Shown: positions 24,139 through 33,306 of the stretch, piece after piece
Position numbering within the stretch: position 1 is the stretch's first letter
How the letters are laid out: every line of letters begins with the position of its first letter
NCBI RefSeq assembly: GCF_900107105.1
Contig: NZ_FNOT01000018.1
Coordinates: forward strand, 1 to 64,000
DNA length: 64,000 bases
Direction: 5' to 3'
Origin: Geodermatophilus africanus
Lineage (GTDB): Bacteria; Actinomycetota; Actinomycetes; Mycobacteriales; Geodermatophilaceae
Translations under genes and position numbers: made by a program
The notes under the pieces: model-generated
Database searches by the model: none
What the model was told of the DNA's origin: nothing
What the model saw: only the letters and a program-made list of their open reading frames with translations

Positions 24139-24353
24139 GACGGACCACGCTACGTGTCCACAGGCCGTGTGCCGGATGGCGGTGCCGTGTTCCGGCGAGC
24201 CGCATCGGGGGTGGCGCGGACCACACTGACGACCCTGCCGCCTCCGAGCCCCGGAGGACCGTCGCGGATAGAGGGACCGGCCATCGGGGCGCCCGGGCGG
24301 TGGGCACCGCGGCCGGCACAGAGGCGTGCCGGCGCCGACGAAAGGGATCGTCC

Positions 24354-25574
24354 GTGGCAGGCAACAAGGCAGTCATGTACATGGGGCCCGGCAAGGTCGA
24401 GGTAGCGGACCTGGACTACCCCGGGTTGGAACTCAAGGAGGGGCCGGGCGTCAACCCGGCCAACGTCGGTCGCAAGACCCCGCACGGCGTCATCCTGAAG
24501 ACGGTCAGCACCAACATCTGCGGCAGCGACCAGCACATGGTCCGCGGGCGGACGACGGCGCCCGAGAGGCTGGTCCTCGGCCACGAGATCACCGGCGAGA
24601 TCGTGGAGAAGGGTTCCGACGTCGAGTTCCTCGAGGTCGGTGACATCGTCAGCGTGCCCTTCAACATCGCCTGCGGCCGCTGTCGCAACTGCAAGGAGGG
24701 CAAGACCGGCATCTGCCTGAACGTCAACCCCGACCGTCCCGGCTCGGCCTACGGCTACGTCGACATGGGCGGCTGGACCGGCGGCCAGGCCGAGTACGTG
24801 TTGGTCCCGTACGCGGACTGGAACTGCCTGAAGTTCCCGGACCGGGACCAGGCGCTGGCCAAGATCCGCGACCTGACGATGCTGTCGGACATCTTCCCGA
24901 CCGGCTACCACGGCTGCGTCACCGCCGGGGTGGGCACCGGCTCGACGGTCTACATCGCCGGGGCCGGTCCGGTCGGGCTCGCGGCGGCGGCCTCCGCGCA
25001 GCTGCTCGGCGCCGCCGTCGTCATCGTCGCTGACCTCAACGCCGACCGGCTGGCCCAGGCCCGCAGCTTCGGTTGCGAGACCGTCGACGTCTCCCAGGGC
25101 GACCCGAAGGACCAGATCGAGCAGATCCTCGGCGAGCCCGAGGTCGACTGCGGCGTCGACGCGGTGGGCTTCGAGGCCCGCGGGCACGGCAAGGACGCCG
25201 AGCGGGAGGCGCCGGCGACGGTGCTCAACTCGCTGATGGACATCACGCGGGCCGGCGGCGCGCTCGGCATCCCGGGCCTCTACGTGACCGGTGACCCGGG
25301 CGCGGCCGACGAGGCGGCGAAGACCGGGTCGCTGTCCATCAGGCTGGGCCTGGGCTGGGCGAAGTCGCACGCGTTCACCACCGGCCAGTGCCCGGTCATG
25401 CGCTACAACCGCCAGCTGATGATGGCGATCCTGTACGACCGGGTGCAGATCGCGAAGGCGGTGAACGCGGAGGTGATCCCGCTGGAGGACGCGCCGCGCG
25501 GCTACGCGGAGTTCGACCAGGGTGCGGCGAAGAAGTACATCCTCGACCCGAACGGGATGATCCCGGCCGCATGA
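24354..25574 (+). CDS. fdhA: Glutathione-independent formaldehyde dehydrogenase
   Basis: 406 residues, zinc-dependent medium-chain alcohol dehydrogenase family. It oxidises formaldehyde with tightly bound NAD. Catalytic-zinc region NICGSDQHMVRGR (about 52-64) and GHEITGE; the structural-zinc loop has four Cys in CGRCRNCKEGKTGIC (about 104-118); the Rossmann NAD motif is AGAGPVGLAAAA (about 202-213). The KAVMYMGPGKVEV start and the QCPVMRYNRQLM stretch are typical of the Pseudomonas-type enzyme. GTG at 24354 follows GAAAGGGA. It ends before a strong bidirectional hairpin. Confidence 0.92.
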   Translation: MAGNKAVMYMGPGKVEVADLDYPGLELKEGPGVNPANVGRKTPHGVILKTVSTNICGSDQHMVRGRTTAPERLVLGHEITGEIVEKGSDVEFLEVGDIVSVPFNIACGRCRNCKEGKTGICLNVNPDRPGSAYGYVDMGGWTGGQAEYVLVPYADWNCLKFPDRDQALAKIRDLTMLSDIFPTGYHGCVTAGVGTGSTVYIAGAGPVGLAAAASAQLLGAAVVIVADLNADRLAQARSFGCETVDVSQGDPKDQIEQILGEPEVDCGVDAVGFEARGHGKDAEREAPATVLNSLMDITRAGGALGIPGLYVTGDPGAADEAAKTGSLSIRLGLGWAKSHAFTTGQCPVMRYNRQLMMAILYDRVQIAKAVNAEVIPLEDAPRGYAEFDQGAAKKYILDPNGMIPAA

Positions 25575-25580
25575 CGCCGA

Positions 25581-25638
25581 CGATCATGGCGCCGTGACCA
25601 CCTCCGGCCCGTCCGGAGGGGTCCCGGCGCCATGATCG
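25581..25638. terminator. Bidirectional hairpin between fdhA and the SPL gene
   Basis: Outer 14-bp arms CGATCATGGCGCCG (25581-25594) and CGGCGCCATGATCG (25625-25638) are perfect, enclosing a second perfect stem CCTCCGG/CCGGAGG. It lies between the stops of two convergent genes. Confidence 0.75.
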
Positions 25639-25647
25639 CGCCCACGC

Positions 25648-26745
25648 TCAGGTCCAGTACAGGAGCTGGGCCCGGGGCAGCCGCTCGGCCAGCGCGGCCT
25701 CGAACCAGCCGCGCAGCTCGGTCATCGTCTCCCTCGGGTAGACGTGCTTGACCGAGCCGTACTTGCCGCGCTTGGTCGTGCGGCGGGCCTCGTCCATGTC
25801 GAGCTTCGTGCGGGGGTACCAGTCCAGCAGCGTCTCCTTGCTGCCGGGCGTGAACCGGTGGGTGATGCACTCGACGGTGAGGTCGGCGTCAGCCGGCAAC
25901 GCCGCGGCGACGGCGTCGAGCAGGTCGCCGTACTCCGCGCGCCAGCCCTCGACCGGCATGATCGGGGCGACGGTCAGGCCCACCGGGTAGCCGGCCGCGG
26001 CCACCGCGGCCAGCGCCCGCAGCCGCGCCGGCACCTTGGCCGTCGCGCCCTCGAAGCGGCGGTCGACCGACGTCGCGTTGACCGAGAAGCGCAGCCGGGT
26101 GCGTCCGCCGTGCGGCAGGTCGAGCAGGCCGGCGACGTCGTCGAACTTGGTGGTGGCGCGCAGCTGCACGGGGCCCGGCCACTCGTGGGTGCCGAAGTGC
26201 TCGACCATCCGCGCCAGGCCGCCGGTCAGGTGCTCGATCGCCAGCGGGTCGGTGTAGCAGGACGCCTCGAACGTCGTCCCCTCACCGCCGCGCTCGAGCG
26301 AGCCCGAGGTGACCGCGCCGCGGCCGACGTACGCGTCGAGGCCGTCGAGCACCTCGTCGAGGTCGGCGAACACGCGGGTGACCGGCGGGCCGGACAGCGA
26401 CCCGGCGAGGTAGCAGTACTGGCAGTGCGCCGGGCAGCCCTCGGCCAGGTCGAGCCGGAAGTCCGCCGACGGTGGGATGGGCTGCAGCCTGCGCTTGGAC
26501 GGCGGCGGCACGACCAGCGCCATCGTGTCCTTGGCGGCCATGAACGCGGCCCGGTCGCCGTCACCCCGCAGTGACGGCAGCCGGTCGCCGGGCAGCAGCT
26601 CGACGTCGGAGACCCCGGCGGCCTCGAGCCGCGCGAGGACGCGCTGCCCGTGTGGACGCTCGGCGGCCGAGCGGGTGACCAGGACGCGCGACGGCGTCCA
26701 CAGCCGGGTCGGGGCGGGGGCGATGGGAGAGAGCACGGCGGTCAT
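25648..26745 (-). CDS. Spore photoproduct lyase-like radical SAM protein
   Basis: 365 residues from ATG 26745. The radical-SAM cluster motif is Cys104-x3-Cys108-x2-Cys111 in EGCPAHCQYCY, the spacing and context seen in SPL-family proteins, and is followed by a TIM-barrel-like region. SPL repairs the spore photoproduct (a UV thymine dimer) in Bacillus; actinobacterial relatives in non-sporulating hosts have unproven roles, possibly other DNA repair. The GTG at 26748 is an alternative start. It sits at the left border of the integrated element. Confidence 0.8.
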   Translation of the reverse strand: MTAVLSPIAPAPTRLWTPSRVLVTRSAAERPHGQRVLARLEAAGVSDVELLPGDRLPSLRGDGDRAAFMAAKDTMALVVPPPSKRRLQPIPPSADFRLDLAEGCPAHCQYCYLAGSLSGPPVTRVFADLDEVLDGLDAYVGRGAVTSGSLERGGEGTTFEASCYTDPLAIEHLTGGLARMVEHFGTHEWPGPVQLRATTKFDDVAGLLDLPHGGRTRLRFSVNATSVDRRFEGATAKVPARLRALAAVAAAGYPVGLTVAPIMPVEGWRAEYGDLLDAVAAALPADADLTVECITHRFTPGSKETLLDWYPRTKLDMDEARRTTKRGKYGSVKHVYPRETMTELRGWFEAALAERLPRAQLLYWT

Positions 26746-26784
26746 CACCCGGTACAACACCGGGCGGGACGGCGTCCCTGCAGG

Positions 26785-26962
26785 TCAGCCCGTGACTTCG
26801 ACCACCACGGGGGCGTGGTCGCTGGCGCCCTTGCCCTTGCGCTCCTCGCGGTCGATGCACGCGCCGCCGACCCGGGCCGCCAGGGCAGGGGAGCCGAGCA
26901 CGAAGTCGATCCGCATGCCCTCGCGGCGCGGGAAGCGCAGCTGCGTGTAGTCCCAGTAGGTG
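26785..26962 (-). pseudogene. Displaced 3' end of xthA (left scar of the integrated element)
   Basis: Read on the minus strand, this segment encodes the last 58 or so residues of exonuclease III, including TYWDYTQLRFPRREGMRIDF and ending ASDHAPVVVEVTG before a proper stop. The 5' two-thirds of the gene is missing here; it is at 38.06-38.69 kb, fused to a different 3' end. The homology stops abruptly at 26962. This is the original host end, pushed aside when the element integrated. Confidence 0.85.
26891..26962 (+). repeat. attL candidate: 72-bp core shared with right end
   Basis: Matches 37988-38059 at 71 of 72 positions (the mismatch is at 26932). Outside this block the two xthA ends are clearly diverged on the 3' side and unrelated on the other side, so the crossover lay within it. 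Confidence 0.8.
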
Positions 26963-27064
26963 CGACCGGGGTGTCATGACCAGCACGATCAAGGCGCATC
27001 TGCGCTTTGAGCTGCGAGGACACACATTGACCAAGCAGTGCCGAACACGGCCAATCACAAGATC

Positions 27065-27086
27065 ATGTGCCCCAGATGTGCCCCAC
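27065..27086 (+). repeat. Tandem 11-bp repeat at the left end
   Basis: ATGTGCCCCAG followed by ATGTGCCCCAC. A matching 11-bp-period pair occurs at the right end (37843-37864), so these may be integrase arm-binding sites. Confidence 0.45.
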
Positions 27087-27147
27087 CGGGGTCGCATCTC
27101 GCAGACGCGCCAACGCAGCAACCCTCGGTCGGTGGGATTCGGGCCGG

Positions 27148-27318
27148 TCAGTGTCGGCGCATGACGCCGTCCACGCCGAAGGTCTCGTGCAGCAGCACGA
27201 CGCCCGGCCACGGGCCGGATCCCTCCGGGACGCCGAGCACGCCGCGCAGCTCGGGCGTCCCGCCCGGCCCCGTGGGGATCGAGACGTCGCTCAGCACGGC
27301 CCGCTGCAGATCGGTCAT
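27148..27318 (-). pseudogene. Dienelactone hydrolase, N-terminal fragment
   Basis: 56 residues starting MTDLQRAVLSDVSIP from the ATG at 27318. The segment GPWPGVVLLHETFGVDGVMRRH is the normal opening of dienelactone hydrolases, which run to about 240 residues; here the frame stops straight after the VMRRH motif. The catalytic Cys, Asp and His regions are all absent. The truncation point lies about 185 bp from the left end of the element, so the rest was probably lost when the end formed. Confidence 0.7.
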
Positions 27319-27502
27319 GCGTGCCTCCACGCTCGCGGGTCCCGGTCGGTCTTTGGCGATGCTGGCAGAGGAGTCGGACGGGATGGACCCACTCGTGCGC
27401 GCCGTGCGGGCAGGGGTGGAAACGCGCCGCGACGTGTGAGGGGATGCCTACCCAGGGCCCGCCGCCGCCGGCGACGGGCGCGCCGACGCGGAGGTGCCCG
27501 GC

Positions 27503-28702
27503 ATGACGCGAGCGATCGTCATCGGCGGCGGGGTCGCCGGCCCCGTGGCCGCCATGGCGCTGCAGAAGGCCGGGATCGCGGCGACCGTGCACGAGGCCCA
27601 CCCGGCGCCCGCGGGGGACGTCGGCGCGTGGCTCGGCGTGCAGGTCAACGGCCTCGACGCGCTGCGGGCCATCGACGCCGAGGACGTCGTCCGCGCCGCG
27701 GGATTCCCGTCCCACGTGATCGAGTTCCGCAGCTGGACCGGCAAGGTCCTGGGCTCCCTGCCGACCGGTCACCCATCGTCCGGGTGGGCGCCCGGCCTGT
27801 CGATGCGCCGCTCGGACCTGTACCGGGCCCTCCACGCCGAGGCGCTCCGCCGCGGCATCGACATCCGCTAAGGCTCCCGCCTGACCGACGCGCACAGCAC
27901 CGGCGACGCGGTGACGGCGGTGTTCGCCGACGGCACCACCGAGTCGGCGGACCTCCTCGTCGGCGCGGACGGTGTCCGGTCGACGGTGCGGACCCTGGTG
28001 GACCCCGGCTGCCCGCCGCCCCGGTACGTCCCCGTGCTCAACACCGCCGGCTACTCCGAGCACACACCGCCCGGTGCCGAGATGGGCCGGCTGACGATGG
28101 TGTTCGGCCGGCGCGGGTTCGCCGGCTGGCTCCCCGCGCCCACCGGGGGCACCTGGTGCTTCGCCAACCCGCCGCTGACCGGGGAGCCGTCGGCCGAGGA
28201 GGTCGCCAAAACCTCGGACCTGCAGTGGCGGGCTCGGCTGTACGACCTGCACCGGAGCGACCGGTCGCCGATCGTCGCGCTCGTCGAGGCGACGCCCGGG
28301 CCGCTGCGCGGCTGGACGACCTACGACGTCCCGACCGTGGGCCGGTGGCATCGCGGGCGCATGGTGCTCATCGGGGACGCCGCGCACGCGACCTCGCCGG
28401 CCGCGGGCCAGGGGTCCTCGCTCGCCGTCGAGGACGCCGTCGTCCTCGCCCGCTGCCTGCGCGACCTGCCGGTCCCCGAGGCCTTCCGGGTCTTCGAGGT
28501 CCTTCGGCGGGCGCGGGCCGAGCGAGTGGTCGCCGAGGGGTTTCGCACCAGCAGCGCCAAGTCACCGCCTGCCGTGGGCCGCCTCGTCCGCGACCTGGTC
28601 ATGCCGGTGGTGCTGCGCCGTCACGACCCGCAGGCCTGGGTGCGCGCCCACCACGTCGACTGGGACGCCCCCGTCGTGCCCGTGCCGGCCTTGGCGGGCT
28701 GA
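27503..28702 (+). pseudogene. FAD-dependent monooxygenase with in-frame stop
   Basis: Would encode about 399 residues. FAD-binding motif IGGGVAGPVAAMAL at the N-terminus, a central GADGVRSTVR (the DG motif) and the C-terminal LIGDAAHATSPAAGQGSS mark a class A flavoprotein monooxygenase. A TAA at 27869-27871 interrupts the frame between DIR and GSRLTD; both halves stay in one frame with no other lesion, so a single C-to-A change in a TAC (Tyr) codon would explain it. GAGGTG precedes the ATG at 27503. A restart downstream would lack the FAD loop. Confidence 0.8.
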
Positions 28703-29142
28703 CGGGCCGGGAACGTCGGACCGGCCGGTCGGCCGGTCTGCCGGATCGCTCCCGGTGCGATCAACCCCCGCTCGATCCCGACAGCGAAACGCACAAGTGC
28801 CGTTGCAGTACTACGTTACGTATTTCGTAAAGATCATTCAGCGTTTACTCCCCGGTCACCGACGTGACGCAGGCAGGGGCTGTACGCATCTGTCAGTCGG
28901 CGCCTGGCCCGAGCGGTATGGCGAGCGGAGCGAAAGTCGAGGCCGGAACCGCGGACAGTGTGAAACGGGTCCTATTTGCGGCGGCGACGTGGTGCGAGCA
29001 GACGATCCGGGGAACGGTAGGTACCGAGTGAGGTAGGGCGCTGCCCTCCACATGTGACAGCACATGTGGCGACCGTGGCGGACGCCTGTCGCTCCGGAGC
29101 CGTGAACTGTGTTAGCCGCAGCTGCCACCCTGGGGGTCTGTC
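28703..29142. other. Non-coding stretch upstream of patatin gene
   Basis: 440 bp with lower GC than the host average, especially 28795-28850 and 28960-29060. No convincing coding frame or tRNA fold. It probably holds the promoter of the patatin gene. Confidence 0.4.
29048..29069. promoter_or_regulatory. Inverted repeat upstream of patatin gene
   Basis: Perfect 9-bp arms CCACATGTG and CACATGTGG around ACAG, 74 bp before the patatin start. It has the size and symmetry of an operator; no regulator gene is adjacent. Confidence 0.4.
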
Positions 29143-30273
29143 ATGGCGGTGCAGAACGGAAAAGTTCACACAGCGGTCGTTCTGCAGGGCGGCGGCGCCT
29201 TGGGAGCTTACGAATACGGGATTCTTCAGGCGCTCTACGAGCAGCGGCCAGGCTTCCGGCCGGTAGCGGTCGCTGGCATCTCGATCGGCGCAGTCACGGC
29301 GGCCGTGTTGGCAGGTGCCAAGGCCGATCCGATCTCCGCGCTGGACCGCCTCTGGCGGAACGAGTTCGTCGTGTCCCCGCCGCGCCCCATCGATCGGCTT
29401 GTTCCGCCTCGGATCGGACGCTCGCTTGCTGTTCTCGGCAACCCAGGCATGTACCGGCCCAACCCAGCGCTGTTCACCACGCCGTGGACGGCGACGAGCC
29501 TCTACGACACCACGCCGCTACGGCGGATCCTCACGGAGCTCGTGGATCCGGACAAGCTCAACGGCGAGGAACCGCAAGCGATCGTCGGTGCCACCAACGT
29601 CGGCACCGGTGAAATGGAGTTCTTCGACCGCCGTCGTCCCGGCGGCCTGACGTTCGACCACGTGATCGCCAGTGGAAGCCTGCCGCCCGGCTTTCCGATG
29701 ACAGAGATCGACGGTCGGTGGTACTGGGACGGTGGCCTGTTCTCCAACCTGCCGCTGGCTCCGGCTATCAACGCACTACACCAGGCCGGAAACGGCGACC
29801 GCTCAGCAATCCGAGAACTGATTGTCGTCGAACTGTTTCCCATGAGCGCACCGATTCCGCACACCATGCCCGAGGTGCTGCAGCGCATGGTTCAGCTGCA
29901 GTACACGAGCAGGCTCAAGCTCGACAAGCCCTATTTCGAGGAGAGTGGTCGGTTCGTGGATCTGATGGCGAAGATCGATCAGCAGCTCCCGAGAAGGAGT
30001 GAGGTCCGTCGTGACCCGACCTACCAGGCGCTACTCACCTCTCGAAAGATCGATCGCTTCTCTGTGGTGACCTCCTCCCTTCCTGCGGAGTTGTCACACG
30101 CGTCGGATTTCTCTCGCTCCACGATCGAGGCACGCATCCGAGCCGGCCATGACGACGCGATCGCCCAGGGCATCGGTCACGTCGATGTCGAAACTCCGTC
30201 CCAAGACCACCGGCTCAGCACAGTCGTGAAACGATGGGTGAGGCAGCACTGGGGCAGCAGCAGGTCCGCGTGA
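29143..30273 (+). CDS. Patatin-like phospholipase
   Basis: 376 residues. Patatin fold with oxyanion loop GGGALGAYEYG (residues 16-26), nucleophile Ser47 in GISIG, and the catalytic Asp196 in DGGLFSNLPLAP, so the Ser-Asp dyad is complete. These enzymes release fatty acids from membrane lipids; bacterial members range from lipid turnover to toxins and defence effectors. No signal peptide. It is intact, less GC-rich than chromosomal genes, and is cargo of the mobile element. No cyclase or sensor gene that would make it a known defence system is adjacent. Confidence 0.85.
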   Translation: MAVQNGKVHTAVVLQGGGALGAYEYGILQALYEQRPGFRPVAVAGISIGAVTAAVLAGAKADPISALDRLWRNEFVVSPPRPIDRLVPPRIGRSLAVLGNPGMYRPNPALFTTPWTATSLYDTTPLRRILTELVDPDKLNGEEPQAIVGATNVGTGEMEFFDRRRPGGLTFDHVIASGSLPPGFPMTEIDGRWYWDGGLFSNLPLAPAINALHQAGNGDRSAIRELIVVELFPMSAPIPHTMPEVLQRMVQLQYTSRLKLDKPYFEESGRFVDLMAKIDQQLPRRSEVRRDPTYQALLTSRKIDRFSVVTSSLPAELSHASDFSRSTIEARIRAGHDDAIAQGIGHVDVETPSQDHRLSTVVKRWVRQHWGSSRSA

Positions 30274-30355
30274 TCGCTGTCGGTGCACCCGCTCCATGTG
30301 AGGGCCGACCGGGGTTGCGCCGTAGGACGGTGCTTCTCAGGGTGGCGCGAGGGGG

Positions 30356-31531
30356 TCAGGCCGGGCCGGGCCGGTGAGCCGTGGCGGAGATGAGCGGCGG
30401 GCTCGCCTTCTCGGGTTGGCGTGCGGCGGCGGCGATCTCGACGCGGAGCCGGTCGATGGAGGCCAGCAGTGCGCCGTGTTGTTTCCAGGCGGCCTGGTCG
30501 GTCTGGGCGTCGACCGCGAGCAGGGTGTTGATCCGGTGGCGCTGATCGTCGAGCTCGGCGAGGTGGGCCTCGACGCAGAGCCGGGCGGCGTCCGGGTCGA
30601 TGCCGGTGGCGATGGGGGTGACGCTGTCGATCGCGGCCGCGGCGGTGGTGAGCAGGTCGGCCAGCGCGGCGCGCTGCTCGGCGGTGTAGGCCGAGGACTG
30701 CTCGGTGAGGGGCATGAAGTAGGTGCGATCCAGGACCGCACGCGCCAGCGTGCGCAGGGTGAGGTGGCAGCGTTCCAGCCCGGTCAGCGTGCTGCGGAGC
30801 TGGGGTTGGGCGTCGCGGGAGCGGCGGGCGTGGGGATGGAGCCGGGCGCTCTCCTCGACCCGGGCGACGGTCAGGTCCGCGCGCAACACCTCGTCGCGGA
30901 CGCTGCGAGCCTGGGTGAGCCAGTGGTCGGCCGCGGACCGGGACCAGGGGCCGCGCAGGCCGTCGGCGAAGTTCCGCGCGAAATGGGCCATCCGCTCGGC
31001 GAGCTCACCGATGGCCTCGCCGGCCGGCTGCAGGTACAGCGGAGGCGCGACGAGCACGCTCACGGCGATTCCGACCAGCGCGCCGAGGAGCGCCTCGGTG
31101 ACCCGAGTGAGCGCGAGCGCGCCCCCGGCGCTGACTTCGAGCAGCAACATCGCGGTGATCGGCGCCTCGAACAGGTGCGGGCCCAGCCGGAGGAGGCGGC
31201 CGATGACCAGTGATCCGGCGACCACGGCGGCCAGACTCCACCAGGTGAGCCCGGCGACGTTGGCCACGCCGACGGCCACCAGCACGCCGGCGAGCACGCC
31301 GCCGACGCGGCCCAGTCCGTGCATCAGGGTCTTGTACAGCGTCAGCTGCACCACCAGCAGCGCCATCAGCGGTGCGACGATCGGGTGCTCGCTCAAGTGC
31401 AGCACCTCGGCCAGCAGGTAGGCGGCGACCACCGCCAGCGTGGCCTTGGCGGTCCGCAGGCCGGGGATCCGGCCTCGGCGGACCAGCGTTAGGCGGACTC
31501 GCTGGCGCAGCCGCGCGGCTGCTCCAAGCAT
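30356..31531 (-). CDS. FUSC-family membrane protein (aromatic acid exporter-like)
   Basis: 391 residues from ATG 31531 with GGAGG six bases upstream on the minus strand. The first 190 residues contain about six hydrophobic segments in FUSC order, beginning LRTAKATLAVVAAYLLAEVL and including the HPIVAPLMALLVVQLTLYK stretch; the C-terminal 200 residues are soluble and helical. FUSC proteins export aromatic acids or other toxic small molecules, usually with a periplasmic partner that is absent here. It converges on the patatin gene within the element. Confidence 0.75.
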   Translation of the reverse strand: MLGAAARLRQRVRLTLVRRGRIPGLRTAKATLAVVAAYLLAEVLHLSEHPIVAPLMALLVVQLTLYKTLMHGLGRVGGVLAGVLVAVGVANVAGLTWWSLAAVVAGSLVIGRLLRLGPHLFEAPITAMLLLEVSAGGALALTRVTEALLGALVGIAVSVLVAPPLYLQPAGEAIGELAERMAHFARNFADGLRGPWSRSAADHWLTQARSVRDEVLRADLTVARVEESARLHPHARRSRDAQPQLRSTLTGLERCHLTLRTLARAVLDRTYFMPLTEQSSAYTAEQRAALADLLTTAAAAIDSVTPIATGIDPDAARLCVEAHLAELDDQRHRINTLLAVDAQTDQAAWKQHGALLASIDRLRVEIAAAARQPEKASPPLISATAHRPGPA

Positions 31532-32637
31532 GAGATACCTCCAGCTCAGGTCGAGTAGTGACGAGGCGGAGGACGGCGTCGTCCGATCCGTTCGGGGACC
31601 GCGGACCGGCCCACACCGCAGGAGTGATGACCCTGCGCACCGCCGTGCTGAAACAGGCGGCTGCCGATCGTGGCTCAGGGCTGAGTTGAGGTCAGTCCGT
31701 CGGCAAGGACCGAGGCGGCGATCACCCCGATCAAGCCGGAGCATCGTGGTGCCCATGCCCTCACAATGCACGCGCAAGATTGCGACCGAGTGAACAGTGC
31801 GTCCCATCCGGAGTGGATAACTTCATAGTGCCGCACATCTCATCACGTGAGAACCATCACAGAGTTGAGCTCCACACCACGAGCGCACCCAGATATCTAT
31901 AGAACAGCAGCAGTTCTACGCAGTCATAGCCTGGCCAACCTGCCGCTGCATGACTTCGCGCGCAGAAGCAGATCTCGTCCGCAACCGTCACCCTGGCCGG
32001 CGACCTGATCGCCTGAATGCAGACCCTCGCGCTGACGAGCATCCGGCCGTCCGCTGGGAGCCCGAGCGGCTCCGTCTGCGACTGTTCTCGATGGCCGGAC
32101 GCCTCGCCGCCACCGGCCGCCGACGCCTGCTGCACCTGGCCGCCCTTCACCGCCCTCGCCCTCGACGGCCTTCGCCGACTCGACGCCCGGGCCACGCCCG
32201 GTTGACCGGCCACACCCCGTCCCGACCCCCTCACCGACCCGGGCCAGTGGAGCCCGGCGATCACCCCGACGACACGGGGGGATTTGTCAGGCCCCGAACC
32301 CACAATCACCGCCACGGCGGTCACGCACCCGCTCGATGACCGACCTCAGCAGAATCACGAATGATCGCGGTTAACTCGATCGGGAACCGTGTCCGCCACG
32401 ACACTCCCTCTATCGAGCCTGAACTCGCCCCAAACAATCAATGGCTTCCATGAACGCTCAACAAGCCGACCGTCAACCGGCTCATTCGATCACAAGCTCA
32501 ACCGCTGCCGTTGATTTCCAGGCCTTTACTCGCCGACGGCACACATGCTACCCATAGCGGTAGTCCGGGCCCCCTTCGCGGGGCCCACTGCCGTTTCTGG
32601 AGGTGGCGTGTTGGCCATTGTTGGGTGGCGTTGATAG
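31532..32637. other. 1.1-kb region without a supported gene, upstream of the relaxase
   Basis: Open frames here have no recognisable domain or coding bias. The part from about 32340 to 32560 is AT-richer than elsewhere in the window. It contains a short palindrome (ACCGCCacGGCGGT, 32308-32321) and the hairpin at 32567-32586. Its place before the relaxase gene makes it the likely home of the transfer origin. Confidence 0.4.
32567..32586. other. Candidate oriT hairpin
   Basis: GGGCCCC (32567-32573) and GGGGCCC (32580-32586) are perfect arms with a 6-base loop, 52 bp before the relaxase start. Relaxase genes often lie next to their nic site; no known nic sequence could be matched by eye. Confidence 0.35.
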
Positions 32638-33306
32638 ATGCACGGCGGGATGAAGGTGTATGTCGGCGCACCCGCCGCGGCCCGGTGCTACCTGGAGGCC
32701 GGTCGGGGCCGGGCCGATGACTACTACCTGACCGAGGGGACCGGGATCGCGCGCCGCTACTCCGCCGGCGCCGGCGACAGGGTGCAGGAGCTGGCGCAGC
32801 TGGCTGGGGATGGCTACGAGGCATGGGTGGCCGGCCTGGACCCCGACACCGGGACGGCCCGGGGGCGGCTGCGCACCGACGACCGAGCGGTGCGTGTTGT
32901 CGAGGTGGTGGTCAACGGCCCGAAGTCCTGGTCACTGGCCGCCGCCCTGCACCCCGACGTCGCCGCCGCCTACGACGCCGCCCAGGACCGCGCCCCCACC
33001 AAGATCATCGGCTGGCTCTCGCAGCACGCCACCACCCGGGTCGGGCCGCGGGGCGGGCAGGTGCAGGAGCCGGTCGAGGTGCTCGAGGCGGTTACCGTGC
33101 GGCACCACACCTCCCGGGCCGGAGATCCGCACCGGCACCTGCACCTGCAGGTCAACGCCCGCGTCTTCGCCGCCGGGAGATGGCGGGGGGTGCACACGGT
33201 AGGCGTGCGCGACTCGCTGGCTGCGATCAACGGGATCGGGCATGCCGGTCGCCACCGATGCACAGTTCCGGAGCGCGCTGGCCGCGCACGGCTACACCCT
33301 CGATGA
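32638..33306 (+). pseudogene. MOBF (TrwC/TraA-type) relaxase, N-terminal part before frameshift
   Basis: Encodes about 200 genuine residues of the relaxase domain: an N-terminal Tyr pair (DDYYLTEG, residues 29-30), then HHTSRAGDPHRHLHLQVNAR, where His165, His167 and His169 form the metal-binding motif. The domain should continue into the helicase, but at about 33244 the frame is lost. After NGIGHA the natural continuation (VATDAQFRSALAAHGYTL) is found one frame over; removing one C near 33244-33246 joins them exactly. ATG 32650 is an alternative start. Confidence 0.75.

Noticed and set aside
28860..29000. A possible tRNA in the AT-richer region before the patatin gene
   Set aside because: No T-loop (GGTTCRA) and acceptor stem could be paired.
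29143..30273. Patatin as the effector of a CBASS defence system
   Set aside because: No cyclic-nucleotide synthase or accessory gene lies beside it; the neighbours are a FUSC-type protein and a dead monooxygenase.
31950..32339. A 129-codon frame in the relaxase upstream region
   Set aside because: Pro/Arg-rich with no motif, no good ribosome site and no codon bias distinct from the other frames.
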